A DNA stretch of 64,000 nucleotides, taken from assembly GCF_023516595.1 (NCBI RefSeq), contig NZ_JAMGBG010000043.1, forward strand, positions 118,343 to 182,342, given 5' to 3'. Shown piece by piece: positions 7,707 through 17,685 of this stretch. The stretch's first letter is position 1, and each line of letters opens with the position of its first letter. This DNA comes from Streptomyces neyagawaensis (lineage in GTDB: Bacteria; Actinomycetota; Actinomycetes; Streptomycetales; Streptomycetaceae). The translations under genes and the position numbers were made by a program. Below the pieces are notes generated by a model, which did not search any database, was not told the origin of the DNA, and saw only the letters and a program-made list of their open reading frames with translations.

Positions 7707-8912
7707 CTAACGGTCGAACGCCGTCAGTGCGCGCTGGGCGATCGGGTGGGTGCGCACGATCTCGCCCAACGACGTCGAGCCGCGCGTGATGTCGACGAAC
7801 GCGCGCCACGCGGGCCGGAAACCGGTGAGTGCCGCGTGGAACAGGCCGGGTCGCCGCTCGAAGGCGATCAGCAGCCGCTTGCCGACGCTCATCTCGACGC
7901 CGAGGCCGGCCTTCACGGCGAACGCGTAGTTCAACGCCTGCCGCCGGGTGTCCACCGCGTCGTGCGCCTCGGCGATGCGGACCGCCCACTCCCCCGCGAG
8001 CCGCCCCGAGCGCAGCGCGAACGAGATGCCCTCGCGCGTCCACGGCTCCAGCAGCCCCGCCGCGTCCCCGCACACCAGCACCCGCCCCCGGGAGAGCGGC
8101 GAGTCGTCGGCGCGGCAGCGCGTCAAGTGCCCGGAGGAGATGCTCGGTTCGAAACCGGCGAGACCGAGCCGTCCGATGAAGTCCTCCAAGTACCGCTTGG
8201 TGGCGGCGCCTTCGCCGCGCGCGGAGATCACACCCACCGTCAGCGTGTCCCCCTTGGGGAAGACCCATCCGTAACTGCCCGGCATCGGGCCCCAGTCGAT
8301 GAGGACGCGGCCCTTCCAGTCCTCGGCGACGGTCTCCGGGACGGGGATCTCCGCCTCCAGGCCGAGGTCGACCTGGTCCAGCTTCACGCCGACGTGCGCC
8401 CCTATGCGGCTGGCGCTGCCGTCCGCGCCGACCACGGCCCGCGCCAGCAGGGTCTCGCCGCCCTGGAGGACGACGGCGACCGTGCGGCGGTCCGGTACGG
8501 CAGAGCCGTGCTGCTCGACGCGGGTGACCGTGACGCCCGTGCGCAGTTCGGCGCCGGCCTTCTGCGCGTGCTCGACGAGCTGCTGGTCGAACTCGGGCCG
8601 GTTGATCAGCCCGAAGAGCATCTGCTTGGACTTGCGCGTACGGGAGTAGCGGCCGTCGAGGGAGAAGGTGACGGCGTGCACGCGGTCCTTGAAGGGCAGT
8701 TCGAAGCCCGGCGGCAGCGCGTCCCGAGAGGGGCCGATGATGCCGCCGCCGCAGGTCTTGTACCGGGGCAGTTCGGCCTTCTCCAGCAACAGGACGCTGC
8801 GTCCCGCGACCGCCGCCGCGTAGGCGGCCGAAGCCCCCGCGGGCCCCGCGCCCACCACGACGACGTCCCACACCCGCTGTACGTCGTCCGCCGAAGAGTT
8901 CTCGCTGCTCAC
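7707..8912 (-). CDS. Geranylgeranyl reductase family FAD-dependent oxidoreductase
   Basis: A 401-residue flavoprotein of the GGR/TIGR02032 group, which reduces isoprenoid chains (menaquinone tail, lipids) or related substrates. It starts at GTG 8912. The dinucleotide motif VVVVGAGPAGASAAYAAAVA is followed by an E-K pair. The characteristic PRYKTCGGGI near residue 50, the FAD motif LVCGDAAGLLEPWTREGISFA and a C-terminal helical tail match the family. The strand-adjacent dipeptidase is divergent, with a 183-base shared promoter region. The exact substrate is not evident from sequence. The 197 bases after the stop (7510-7706) hold short GCAAC and AGCCC repeats but no gene. Confidence 0.9.
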   Translation of the reverse strand: MSSENSSADDVQRVWDVVVVGAGPAGASAAYAAAVAGRSVLLLEKAELPRYKTCGGGIIGPSRDALPPGFELPFKDRVHAVTFSLDGRYSRTRKSKQMLFGLINRPEFDQQLVEHAQKAGAELRTGVTVTRVEQHGSAVPDRRTVAVVLQGGETLLARAVVGADGSASRIGAHVGVKLDQVDLGLEAEIPVPETVAEDWKGRVLIDWGPMPGSYGWVFPKGDTLTVGVISARGEGAATKRYLEDFIGRLGLAGFEPSISSGHLTRCRADDSPLSRGRVLVCGDAAGLLEPWTREGISFALRSGRLAGEWAVRIAEAHDAVDTRRQALNYAFAVKAGLGVEMSVGKRLLIAFERRPGLFHAALTGFRPAWRAFVDITRGSTSLGEIVRTHPIAQRALTAFDR

Positions 8913-9095
8913 GATGGTCTACTGCTCCCGATCCAGCCGCCTGCCGCACCTTTCCCACGCATCCTACGGCGGTCGTCACCGAGAGTCGCTGTGGGAGGAT
9001 CGGCAGCGCGTGCGCCCTACACCGACACACCGGGTACGCGCGTACGCACGCACACCCACAGAAGCACCAACGTCGCACCCACGAGGAGCGTGCCC

Positions 9096-10451
9096 ATGTC
9101 GTCGAACCCGGTCGCCGAGACCGTCGCCTCACTGATGCCCAGGGCGAAGGAGGAGCTCACCGAACTGGTGGCCTTCAAGTCGGTGGCGGACTTCGACCAG
9201 TTCCCGAGGAGCGAGAGCGAGGGCGCCGCGAACTGGGTCGCCGACGCGCTGCGCGCCGAGGGCTTCCAGGACGTGGCCCTGCTCGATACCCCCGACGGCA
9301 CCCAGTCCGTGTACGGCTGCCTGCCGGGGCCCGAGGGCGCGAAGACCGTGCTGCTGTACGCGCACTACGACGTGCAGCCGCCGCTGGACGAGGCCGCCTG
9401 GGTCTCGCCGCCGTTCGAGCTGACCGAGCGGGACGGGCGCTGGTACGGGCGCGGTGCCGCCGACTGCAAGGGCGGCGTGATCATGCATCTGCTGGCGCTG
9501 CGCGCGCTCAAGGCGAACGGTGGCGTCCCCGTCACCGTCAAGCTGATCGCCGAGGGCTCTGAGGAGATGGGCACGGGCGGGCTCCAGCAGTACGCGGAGC
9601 AGCACCCCGAACTGCTCGCGGCGGACACCGTGGTCATCGGCGACGCCGGCAACTTCCGTGCCGGGCTGCCGACGGTCACCGCGTCTCTGCGGGGCATGAT
9701 CCTCATGCGGGTGCGGATCGACGCCCTGGAGGGCAACCTGCACTCCGGGCAGTTCGGTGGCGCGGCGCCCGACGCGCTGGCCGCGCTGATCCGCGTCCTC
9801 GACTCACTGCGCGCCGCCGACGGCACGACAACCGTCGACGGGCTCGCGGGCGACGGCACCTGGGACGGTCTGCAGTACGACGACGAGCGGTTCCGTGAGG
9901 ACGCCAAGGTGCTCGACGGTGTCGAACTGGTCGGGTCCGGCACGGTCGCCGACCGGATCTGGGCGCGCCCCGCCGCCACCGTGCTCGGCATCGACGCCCC
10001 GCCGGTGGTCGGGGCGACCCCGTCGATCCAGGCGAGCGCCCGCGCGCTGATCGGGCTGCGTGTCCCGCCGGGCGTGGACGTCCAGGAGGCGATGAAGCTG
10101 CTGGAGGCCCATCTCGTGGCGCACACCCCGTGGGGTGCCCGGGTGAGCTGCGAGCCGATCGGCCACGGCCAGGCGTTCCGCGCCGACACCTCCAGCCCGG
10201 CGTACGAGGCGATGGCCGCGGCCATGGCCGTCGCCTACCCGGGCCAGGAGATGCAGTACGCGGGCCACGGCGGCTCCATCCCGCTGTGCAACACCCTCGC
10301 CGCCCTCTATCCCCGGGCCGAGATCCTCCTCATCGGCCTCAGCGAGCCGGAGGCGCAGATCCACGCGGTGAACGAGAGCGTGTCACCGGACGAGCTGGAG
10401 CGCATGGCGGTCACGGAGGCGCTGTTCCTGACGAACTACGCGGCGAGCTGA
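9096..10451 (+). CDS. M20 family dipeptidase (zinc metallopeptidase)
   Basis: A 451-residue cytosolic M20 peptidase or carnosinase-like dipeptidase. It starts at ATG 9096, preceded by CGAGGAGCG. Metal and catalytic residues are visible in LLYAHYDVQPP (His and Asp), GRGAADCKGG (bridging Asp), KLIAEGSEEMGTGG (catalytic Glu pair), and HGGSIPLCNTL near the C-terminus. The lid or dimer segment carries LEGNLHSGQFGG. It probably hydrolyses dipeptides or N-acyl amino acids. A stem-loop at 10461-10497 ends transcription before the convergent Nudix gene. Confidence 0.92.
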   Translation: MSSNPVAETVASLMPRAKEELTELVAFKSVADFDQFPRSESEGAANWVADALRAEGFQDVALLDTPDGTQSVYGCLPGPEGAKTVLLYAHYDVQPPLDEAAWVSPPFELTERDGRWYGRGAADCKGGVIMHLLALRALKANGGVPVTVKLIAEGSEEMGTGGLQQYAEQHPELLAADTVVIGDAGNFRAGLPTVTASLRGMILMRVRIDALEGNLHSGQFGGAAPDALAALIRVLDSLRAADGTTTVDGLAGDGTWDGLQYDDERFREDAKVLDGVELVGSGTVADRIWARPAATVLGIDAPPVVGATPSIQASARALIGLRVPPGVDVQEAMKLLEAHLVAHTPWGARVSCEPIGHGQAFRADTSSPAYEAMAAAMAVAYPGQEMQYAGHGGSIPLCNTLAALYPRAEILLIGLSEPEAQIHAVNESVSPDELERMAVTEALFLTNYAAS

Positions 10452-10460
10452 GCGGAGGAG

Positions 10461-10497
10461 GCGTCCCCGGTGCGGCACCGCAGCCCACCGGGGGCGC
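10461..10497. terminator. Stem-loop terminator between convergent genes
   Basis: GCGTCCCCGGTG and CACCGGGGGCGC form a 12-bp stem with one T-G pair and a 13-base loop, 9 bases after the dipeptidase stop and 43 bases before the stop of the gene on the other strand. Confidence 0.6.
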
Positions 10498-10539
10498 CGG
10501 ACGCGCCTCCCGCACAGGGTGGTGGGGCAGGGGCTGCCG

Positions 10540-11577
10540 TCACACGGGCGCTCCTGCCTCCAGATAGAACGCGGCGCCCCGCTCCCGGGCGCGCAGGGCC
10601 CACCGCAGCCGTTCGTAGCGGACCGGCGGCAGCAGGTCCGCAGCCTCCTCCTCCGTGACGAAGCGCCAGCCGCGCAGCTCGGGGCCGGGCAGCACGGGCC
10701 GCTGGGACCCGGCCACGTCGAGGCGGCCGCCGTCGAAGAGGAGGCGCAGTCCGCCGTATCCGGGCGGCGAGGGGGACTCCCAGTCGACGACGAGCAGCCG
10801 GGGGACGTGGTCGAGGCGTATCCCGGTCTCCTCGACGACCTCGCGCATGCCCGCGCGGGCCGGTGCCTCGCCGGGCTCCACGACACCGCCAGGGAATTCC
10901 CAGCCGGGCTTGTAGGTGGGGTCGACGAGCAGGACCCGGTCGTCGTCGTCGAACATCAGCACCCCGGCGGCCACGGTCTCCGCGGTCGGCTCGGGGGTCT
11001 GCACGATGTCGCACACGGGTACGTTCCCGTCGCGTACGGCGTCGGCGATGCGCCGCGCCGTCTCGTACGGGGTGAGGGCGCTCGTGTCGACGAGGTGGGC
11101 GTCGGCGGTGAGCCAGCCGCCGAGGGCGGCGCGGTAGGGCGTGATGTGGTCGTACGCCCATTGGCGCATCCGCATCTCGCCGTCGGGGAGGTCCGGCGGT
11201 ATGTCGCGCCCCGCTATTCGCTCCCGCAGGATCGTTTCGGCCGGTGCGAGGAGCAGATGCCGTACGGGGATGCGGCGGGCGGCGAGGCCACCGAAGATCT
11301 CGTCGCGGTACTCCTGGCGGAGCAGGGTCATCGGGACCACGAGGGTGCCGCCCAGCTCGGCGAGCAGCGCGGCGGCGGTGTCGACCACCAGCCGACGCCA
11401 GCTCGGCAGGTCCTGGAAGTCGCCGACCTCGGCGAGGCGCTTGGCCGGCAACATGTGTGTCAGTGCGCTGCCGATGACCTCGGGGTCGAAGAGCGTGCTG
11501 TTCGGGATCAGGTCGATCAGTTCCCGTGCGGTGGTGGTCTTCCCCGCACCGAACGCACCGTTGATCCAGACGATCAC
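10540..11577 (-). CDS. TmrB-like P-loop ATPase fused to a Nudix hydrolase domain
   Basis: A 345-residue two-domain protein. Residues 1-175 form a P-loop kinase-like domain starting VIVWINGAFGAGKTTTA, with FDPEVIGSALTHMLP, FQDLPSWRRLVVDT and TLVVPMTLLRQEYRDEI. These match the layout of TmrB, the Bacillus tunicamycin-resistance ATP-binding protein (WINGAFGSGKT, DPE, DFQ..P.WR, IVPMTI..PEY). Residues about 205-345 are a Nudix domain with the box GGVVEPGEAPARAGMREVVE and the continuing ETG. The GTG at 11577 follows AGAGGGGG and was chosen over an in-frame ATG at 11619. The Nudix half should hydrolyse a nucleoside-diphosphate-linked substrate. A joint role in nucleotide-sugar or antibiotic detoxification is inference. 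Confidence 0.85.
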   Translation of the reverse strand: MIVWINGAFGAGKTTTARELIDLIPNSTLFDPEVIGSALTHMLPAKRLAEVGDFQDLPSWRRLVVDTAAALLAELGGTLVVPMTLLRQEYRDEIFGGLAARRIPVRHLLLAPAETILRERIAGRDIPPDLPDGEMRMRQWAYDHITPYRAALGGWLTADAHLVDTSALTPYETARRIADAVRDGNVPVCDIVQTPEPTAETVAAGVLMFDDDDRVLLVDPTYKPGWEFPGGVVEPGEAPARAGMREVVEETGIRLDHVPRLLVVDWESPSPPGYGGLRLLFDGGRLDVAGSQRPVLPGPELRGWRFVTEEEAADLLPPVRYERLRWALRARERGAAFYLEAGAPV

Positions 11578-11657
11578 GGTTCCCCCTCTTCTGTTGACCC
11601 CCTGAGGCTTGCCCTCCACTACGACGCGGAAACCAGCCGCTGATGAGGAGGTGAAAT

Positions 11658-11700
11658 ACGCGGTGGCGGGTTCCCACCGAGTGGGAACCCGCCACCGCGT
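11658..11700. terminator. Perfect 20-bp hairpin, likely terminator of the small secreted protein gene
   Basis: Two perfect 20-base arms (11658-11677 and 11681-11700) with the loop CGA. It lies 44 bases after the stop of the minus-strand gene at 11745-11990 and about 80 bases before the GTG of the next minus-strand gene. It therefore should stop read-through into the TmrB-Nudix gene. Confidence 0.75.
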
Positions 11701-11744
11701 CGTTCGAGGCGGATGGGAGAAGCCGCCGATCCCGACGGAGGGCG

Positions 11745-11990
11745 TCAGCCCTTCTTACCGGCCTTGCCCTGCTGCCCCGAGGCGCTCCCCAGGGCGTCGT
11801 CGCCGAGCGCCAGGCTGTCGTCGGCGACCGTTCGGCCGACCGTGTCGAGGGTTCCCCCGACGTCCAGTTTGCTCAGCCCGTCGGCCTTGCCGAGGGTGTC
11901 CGCGGCGTCCAGACCGTGCGACGGCGTGATGGCCGCGACGACGAAACCGGTGGCGAGGGAGGCGATGGCGAGCATGCTGCGCTTCTTCAT
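11745..11990 (-). CDS. Small secreted protein of unknown function
   Basis: An 81-residue protein with a typical Sec signal: MKKRSMLAIASLATGFVVAA, then a likely cleavage after THG/SHG near residue 26. The mature part is acidic and short (LDAADTLGKADGLSKLDV...), with GG/TLDTVGRTV spacing that suggests one or two amphipathic helices, and a basic tail GKAGKKG. No cysteine is present, so it is not a chaplin or rodlin. I do not recognise the family. It has its own strong terminator and a 470-base upstream region (11991-12460) containing imperfect repeats. Confidence 0.7.
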   Translation of the reverse strand: MKKRSMLAIASLATGFVVAAITPSHGLDAADTLGKADGLSKLDVGGTLDTVGRTVADDSLALGDDALGSASGQQGKAGKKG

Positions 11991-12116
11991 GCCCCGCTCA
12001 ACGCGCCACCCCACCACCGGGTCACGGCCACCCCACCGTTTCCCCCACCCAGCGCCCACCAGCCCGGCCACCCCAGCCACAACAGGCCCGGCTGCCCCAC
12101 CGGGAACGGGCATCGA

Positions 12117-12325
12117 CAGCCACAGCACGACCGACGACAACCCCAGCCAGGACTTACACCAGCCATGACACCGGCCGACGACAGTCACAGCACGGAGGGG
12201 GCTCCACGAGCCACAGCACCGACCGACGGCAGCCACAGCACGGGACTTCACCAGCCACGACACCGACCGACGACAACCCCGGCACGGGACTCCACCAGCC
12301 GCAGCAGCGGACGTCGGCGACCGCC
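12117..12325. repeat. Imperfect 43-49 bp tandem repeat, about five units
   Basis: Units begin at about 12117, 12160, 12208, 12252 and 12296. Most carry CAGCCA-CGACACCGACCGACGAC-type text followed by CACGGGACTYCAC. Unit lengths vary between 43 and 49 bases and identity is partial. They occupy the space between the small secreted protein and the ROK kinase gene. No gene is supported in 11991-12460. Confidence 0.6.
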
Positions 12326-12460
12326 GCACCGTCGAAGGCGGCCACACTGCCGCCGGTCGTCGGCGCCCGGGCCGGCCCGCCGGCACGCCGCCCCGCTTCG
12401 CCACGCCCCAGGCAGTCCCCCGCCCTCCCCAGCCGGTTCGCCGGCGTGGCGGCGCCCGCC

Positions 12461-13393
12461 TCAGCGCCCCCGTGCCAGCGCCGCCGCGGCCGCCCCCACC
12501 AGGCCCGCGTCCGTGCCCATCTCGGCCGGGGCGACGGTGAGGTGCTGGACGAAGGACAGGGTCGCGTAGTCCTTGAGGGCGGCGCGGAGCGGCGCGAACA
12601 GGACGTCGCCGGCGCCCGCGACGCCGCCGCCGATGACGGCGATGTCGATCTCGACGAGGGTGGCGGTGGCGGCGATACCGGCCGCCAGGGCCTGCGCGGC
12701 CCGTTCGAAGGAGGCCACGGCGACGGGGTCGCCCGCGCGGGCCGCGGCGGCGATCGCGGCGGCGGAGGTGTCGCCGTCGGGGCCCGGCCGCCAGCCGTTG
12801 TCCAGGGCGCGGCGGGCGATGTTGGGGCCGCTCGCGATCCGCTCGACGCAGCCGCGGGCACCGCACGGGCACGGGTCGCCGTCGAGGTCGACGCTGATGT
12901 GGCCGATGTGGCCGGCGTTGCCGGTGGGCCCGGTGTGGAGGCGGCCGCCGAGGACGAGGCCGCCGCCGACGCCCGTCGACACCACCATGCACAGCGCGTT
13001 GTCATGGCCGCGGGCGGCGCCCTGCCAGTGCTCGGCGGCGGTGATGGCCACGCCGTCGCCGATCAGCTCGACGGGCAGTCCGCCGGTGGCGACCCGTACC
13101 CGGTCGACCAGCGGGAACCCGCGCCAGCCGGGGACGTTGACGGGGCTGACCGTGCCGGCGGAGGCGTCCACCGGGCCCGCGCTGCCGATTCCCACGACCG
13201 TGGCGGCGCCCCACTGCGGGGCGGCGGTCAGCTCACCGAGGACCTCCTCGACGGCTCGCATCACGGTGTCGCCGTCCTCCCGCGCGGGCGTCGGGCGCTG
13301 CGCGCGCACCAGGATCCGGCCGTGGCCGTCCACCAGGGCCCCGGCGATCTTGGTGCCGCCTATGTCGAGCGCGGCCACGAGGTCGGTCTGCAT
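12461..13393 (-). CDS. ROK family sugar kinase (glucokinase-like)
   Basis: A 310-residue ROK protein. It starts at ATG 13393 (MQTDLVAALDIGGTKIAG, the phosphate-binding loop). The ROK signature is present with its zinc cysteines in CPCGARGCVERIASGPNI, preceded by the His of NAGHIGHISVD. The Asp/Gly of VVSTGVGGGLVLGG and a C-terminal VIGGGVAGAGDVLF complete the fold. There is no N-terminal helix-turn-helix, so this is a kinase, not a ROK repressor. It phosphorylates glucose or a similar hexose such as N-acetylmannosamine. The divergent LacI regulator and the palindrome at 13540 suggest sugar-responsive control. Confidence 0.9.
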   Translation of the reverse strand: MQTDLVAALDIGGTKIAGALVDGHGRILVRAQRPTPAREDGDTVMRAVEEVLGELTAAPQWGAATVVGIGSAGPVDASAGTVSPVNVPGWRGFPLVDRVRVATGGLPVELIGDGVAITAAEHWQGAARGHDNALCMVVSTGVGGGLVLGGRLHTGPTGNAGHIGHISVDLDGDPCPCGARGCVERIASGPNIARRALDNGWRPGPDGDTSAAAIAAAARAGDPVAVASFERAAQALAAGIAATATLVEIDIAVIGGGVAGAGDVLFAPLRAALKDYATLSFVQHLTVAPAEMGTDAGLVGAAAAALARGR

Positions 13394-13864
13394 CAGTGTC
13401 GGTTCTCCCGCTCCGAGTCTCCTCCCGGGCACCCGGATCCTGCGGCGCCCGGATCTCCGGCCGGAAAAACGGGCAGCACGACGCTCGCCTGGTGGGGGGC
13501 GCCGGCCAGAGAATGCGATAGACAGTCTCTCCCGGCCGTGACAACGTTGTCCAGGCTCTATGCTCGACGGCACATCCTCAACAGCCGCACAAATCCGACA
13601 CGCACCACCATGACACCGCGGACCGCGCCTCGGGCGACCACCGACGAGAGCCGAGGGCCGCGGACTCATGACCACCGACACCACCTCAGGACAGCGCAGC
13701 CGGTGCCCGACGCCGACGACCAGGACCGCGAGAACGGTGACCACCGACCGGTGACCACCGACCGGACCTGAGCACCGCGGGACCCGTGGCCACGACGACG
13801 GCGTGGACCGCGGGACACGGCACCACCGGCCACGCACGGGGACGACAGGACAGGACAGCGCAGA
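13394..13864. other. 471-base divergent promoter region of ROK kinase and LacI regulator
   Basis: No supported gene. It contains the palindrome at 13540-13551 and a direct repeat GGTGACCACCGACC (near 13737 and 13751). The LacI-side leader between 13552 and 13864 is long and C/A-rich without stems that stand out. Confidence 0.6.
13540..13551. promoter_or_regulatory. LacI-type operator palindrome GACAACGTTGTC
   Basis: A perfect 12-base palindrome centred on CG (GACAAC|GTTGTC), the usual form of LacI/GalR operators. It lies 147 bases before the ROK kinase start and 314 bases before the LacI gene start, so it can serve both divergent genes. Confidence 0.65.
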
Positions 13865-14914
13865 GTGCCCGAGACCGCCCGCAGCATCGCCCGCAGACCG
13901 GAGAGCCGGTACGGAAACCGTCCGACGATGAAGGACGTCGCCGCCCGGGCCGGCGTGGGCCTGAAAACCGTCTCACGGGTGGTGAACGGCGAGCCGGGCG
14001 TCACCCCGGACACCGAGCGCCGGGTGCAGGAGGCGATCGACGCGCTCGGCTTCCGGCGCAACGACAGCGCCCGGGTGCTGCGCAAGGGCCGTACGGCGAG
14101 CATCGGTCTCGTCCTGGAGGACCTCGCCGACCCGTTCTACGGGCCGCTCAGCCGGGCGGTGGAAGAGGTGTCCCGCGCCCACGGCTCGCTCCTCATCAAC
14201 GGTTCGAGCGCCGAGGACCCGGACCGCGAGCAGGAGTTGGCGCTGGCGCTGTGCGCGCGCCGCGTCGACGGGCTGGTGATCATCCCGGCCGGTGACGACC
14301 ACCGCTATCTGGAGCCCGAGATCAGGGCGGGCGTCGCCACGGTGTTCGTGGACCGTCCCGCCGGGGGGATCGACGCCGACGTCGTGCTGTCGGACAGCTT
14401 CGGCGGCACCCGTGACGGTGTCGCCCACCTCATCGCGCACGGGCACCGCCGCATCGGGTTCATCGGCGACATGCCGCGCATCCACACGGCCGCCGAGCGC
14501 CTGCGCGGCTACCGGGCGGCCATGGAGGACGCGGGCATACCGGTCGAGGACACCTGGATGTCCCTGGGCGTCACCGACCCCGTGCGGGTGCGCAGGGCGG
14601 CCGAGGAGATGCTCTCCGGTCCGGCCCCGGTGACGGCGGTCTTCGCGGGCAACAACCGCGTCACGGTGACGGTCGTACGGGTCCTCGCCGAGCACGCCCG
14701 GCGGGTCGCCCTCGTCGGGTTCGACGACTTCGAGCTGGCCGATCTGCTCCAGCCGGGCATCACGGTGATCTCCCAGGACCCCGCCCGGATGGGCCGGACC
14801 GCCGCCGAGCGGCTGTTCCAGCAGCTGGACGGCTCCCTGCTCGCCCCGGAGCGCATCGAGCTCCCGACACGGCTCATCGCCCGCGGCTCGGGCGAACTGC
14901 CGCCCGAGGACTGA
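13865..14914 (+). CDS. LacI family transcriptional regulator
   Basis: A 349-residue repressor. The helix-turn-helix MKDVAARAGVGLKTVSRVVN begins at residue 22, followed by the hinge-side ARVLRKGRTASIGLVLEDL and the periplasmic-binding-protein-like effector domain. It starts at GTG 13865; an ATG at 13928 would begin exactly at the helix-turn-helix. Its divergence from a ROK kinase suggests local regulation of sugar phosphorylation, and the palindrome at 13540 is the likely operator. The effector sugar is not evident. Confidence 0.92.
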   Translation: MPETARSIARRPESRYGNRPTMKDVAARAGVGLKTVSRVVNGEPGVTPDTERRVQEAIDALGFRRNDSARVLRKGRTASIGLVLEDLADPFYGPLSRAVEEVSRAHGSLLINGSSAEDPDREQELALALCARRVDGLVIIPAGDDHRYLEPEIRAGVATVFVDRPAGGIDADVVLSDSFGGTRDGVAHLIAHGHRRIGFIGDMPRIHTAAERLRGYRAAMEDAGIPVEDTWMSLGVTDPVRVRRAAEEMLSGPAPVTAVFAGNNRVTVTVVRVLAEHARRVALVGFDDFELADLLQPGITVISQDPARMGRTAAERLFQQLDGSLLAPERIELPTRLIARGSGELPPED

Positions 14915-15699
14915 GCCTTGGCACCCCCCGACCCCCGTACGCTGGAAGCGCTCGGCCTCGACGTGGCGCCCCGCGAGGACCCGCTGAGCTATCCGGGCGC
15001 CTGGCCCGAGGAGTCCGCGCTCCTGGACGGCAACCGCATGCTGCCCCTGGACACGCTGCGCTTCGAGGACCGTGCCCCCGTGCTCTCGGTCGGCTCCAAC
15101 GCCTGTCCCGCGCAGCTCGTGCACAAGATGGCGGAGCACGGTGTGGAGTGCCGCGTCCCCATGGTCAGGGCCAGGGTGACGGGTATCGGCATCGGTGTCT
15201 CCGCCCATGTCAGCCTGCTCGGCTATCTGTCCGCGTCGCCGTTCCGCTCCCCCGGCACGACCCGCGACCTGTTCATCACCTGGCTCGACGAGGCGCAGCT
15301 CGCCGTGATCGACACCAGTGAGGGCGCCGACTCACCGACGGGGAACTTCCATCGGGCCGCCCTGCCCGCAGCCGACTTCCGTGTCGAGCTGGAGTCGGGC
15401 GACGTCCTGGACACCGCCTGGATCTACGTCAACCGGTGGGGCGTCCTGCGCGACAGCGGCCCCGGCCCGCGCCCGCACCCCGGCCGGCAGCGCCCGCTGC
15501 TCACCGAACTCCTCGCGTCGTCGGCCGAGTTGCGTGAGCTGTTCGGCACGACGCCCGACGATTTCTGCGCGCGGGCGCGCGGCGACCGTGCCCTGTGCGC
15601 CCGGGGGCGGCAGCTGTTCGCGGAGAAGAGGTGGACGACGACCTCGGGCCTGGAGCCGTACGTACGGCCGCATCCCCGGTCACGGCGGCCGACGGATCC

Positions 15700-17571
<1,872 letters not shown>

Positions 17572-17685
17572 CAGTGCCCCGTTCCTCTGAACACGTCAAT
17601 GAGTGGGCGTACAGACTACGGTGCCGCGGTGACGGCTCGGACCAGCGACGACGGCTGTCACAGGACCGCTACACGACCGGCCGCG

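Noticed and set aside
12117..12325. CRISPR-like array
   Set aside because: Units and gaps have no constant repeat/spacer order, unit length varies, and there is no cas gene.
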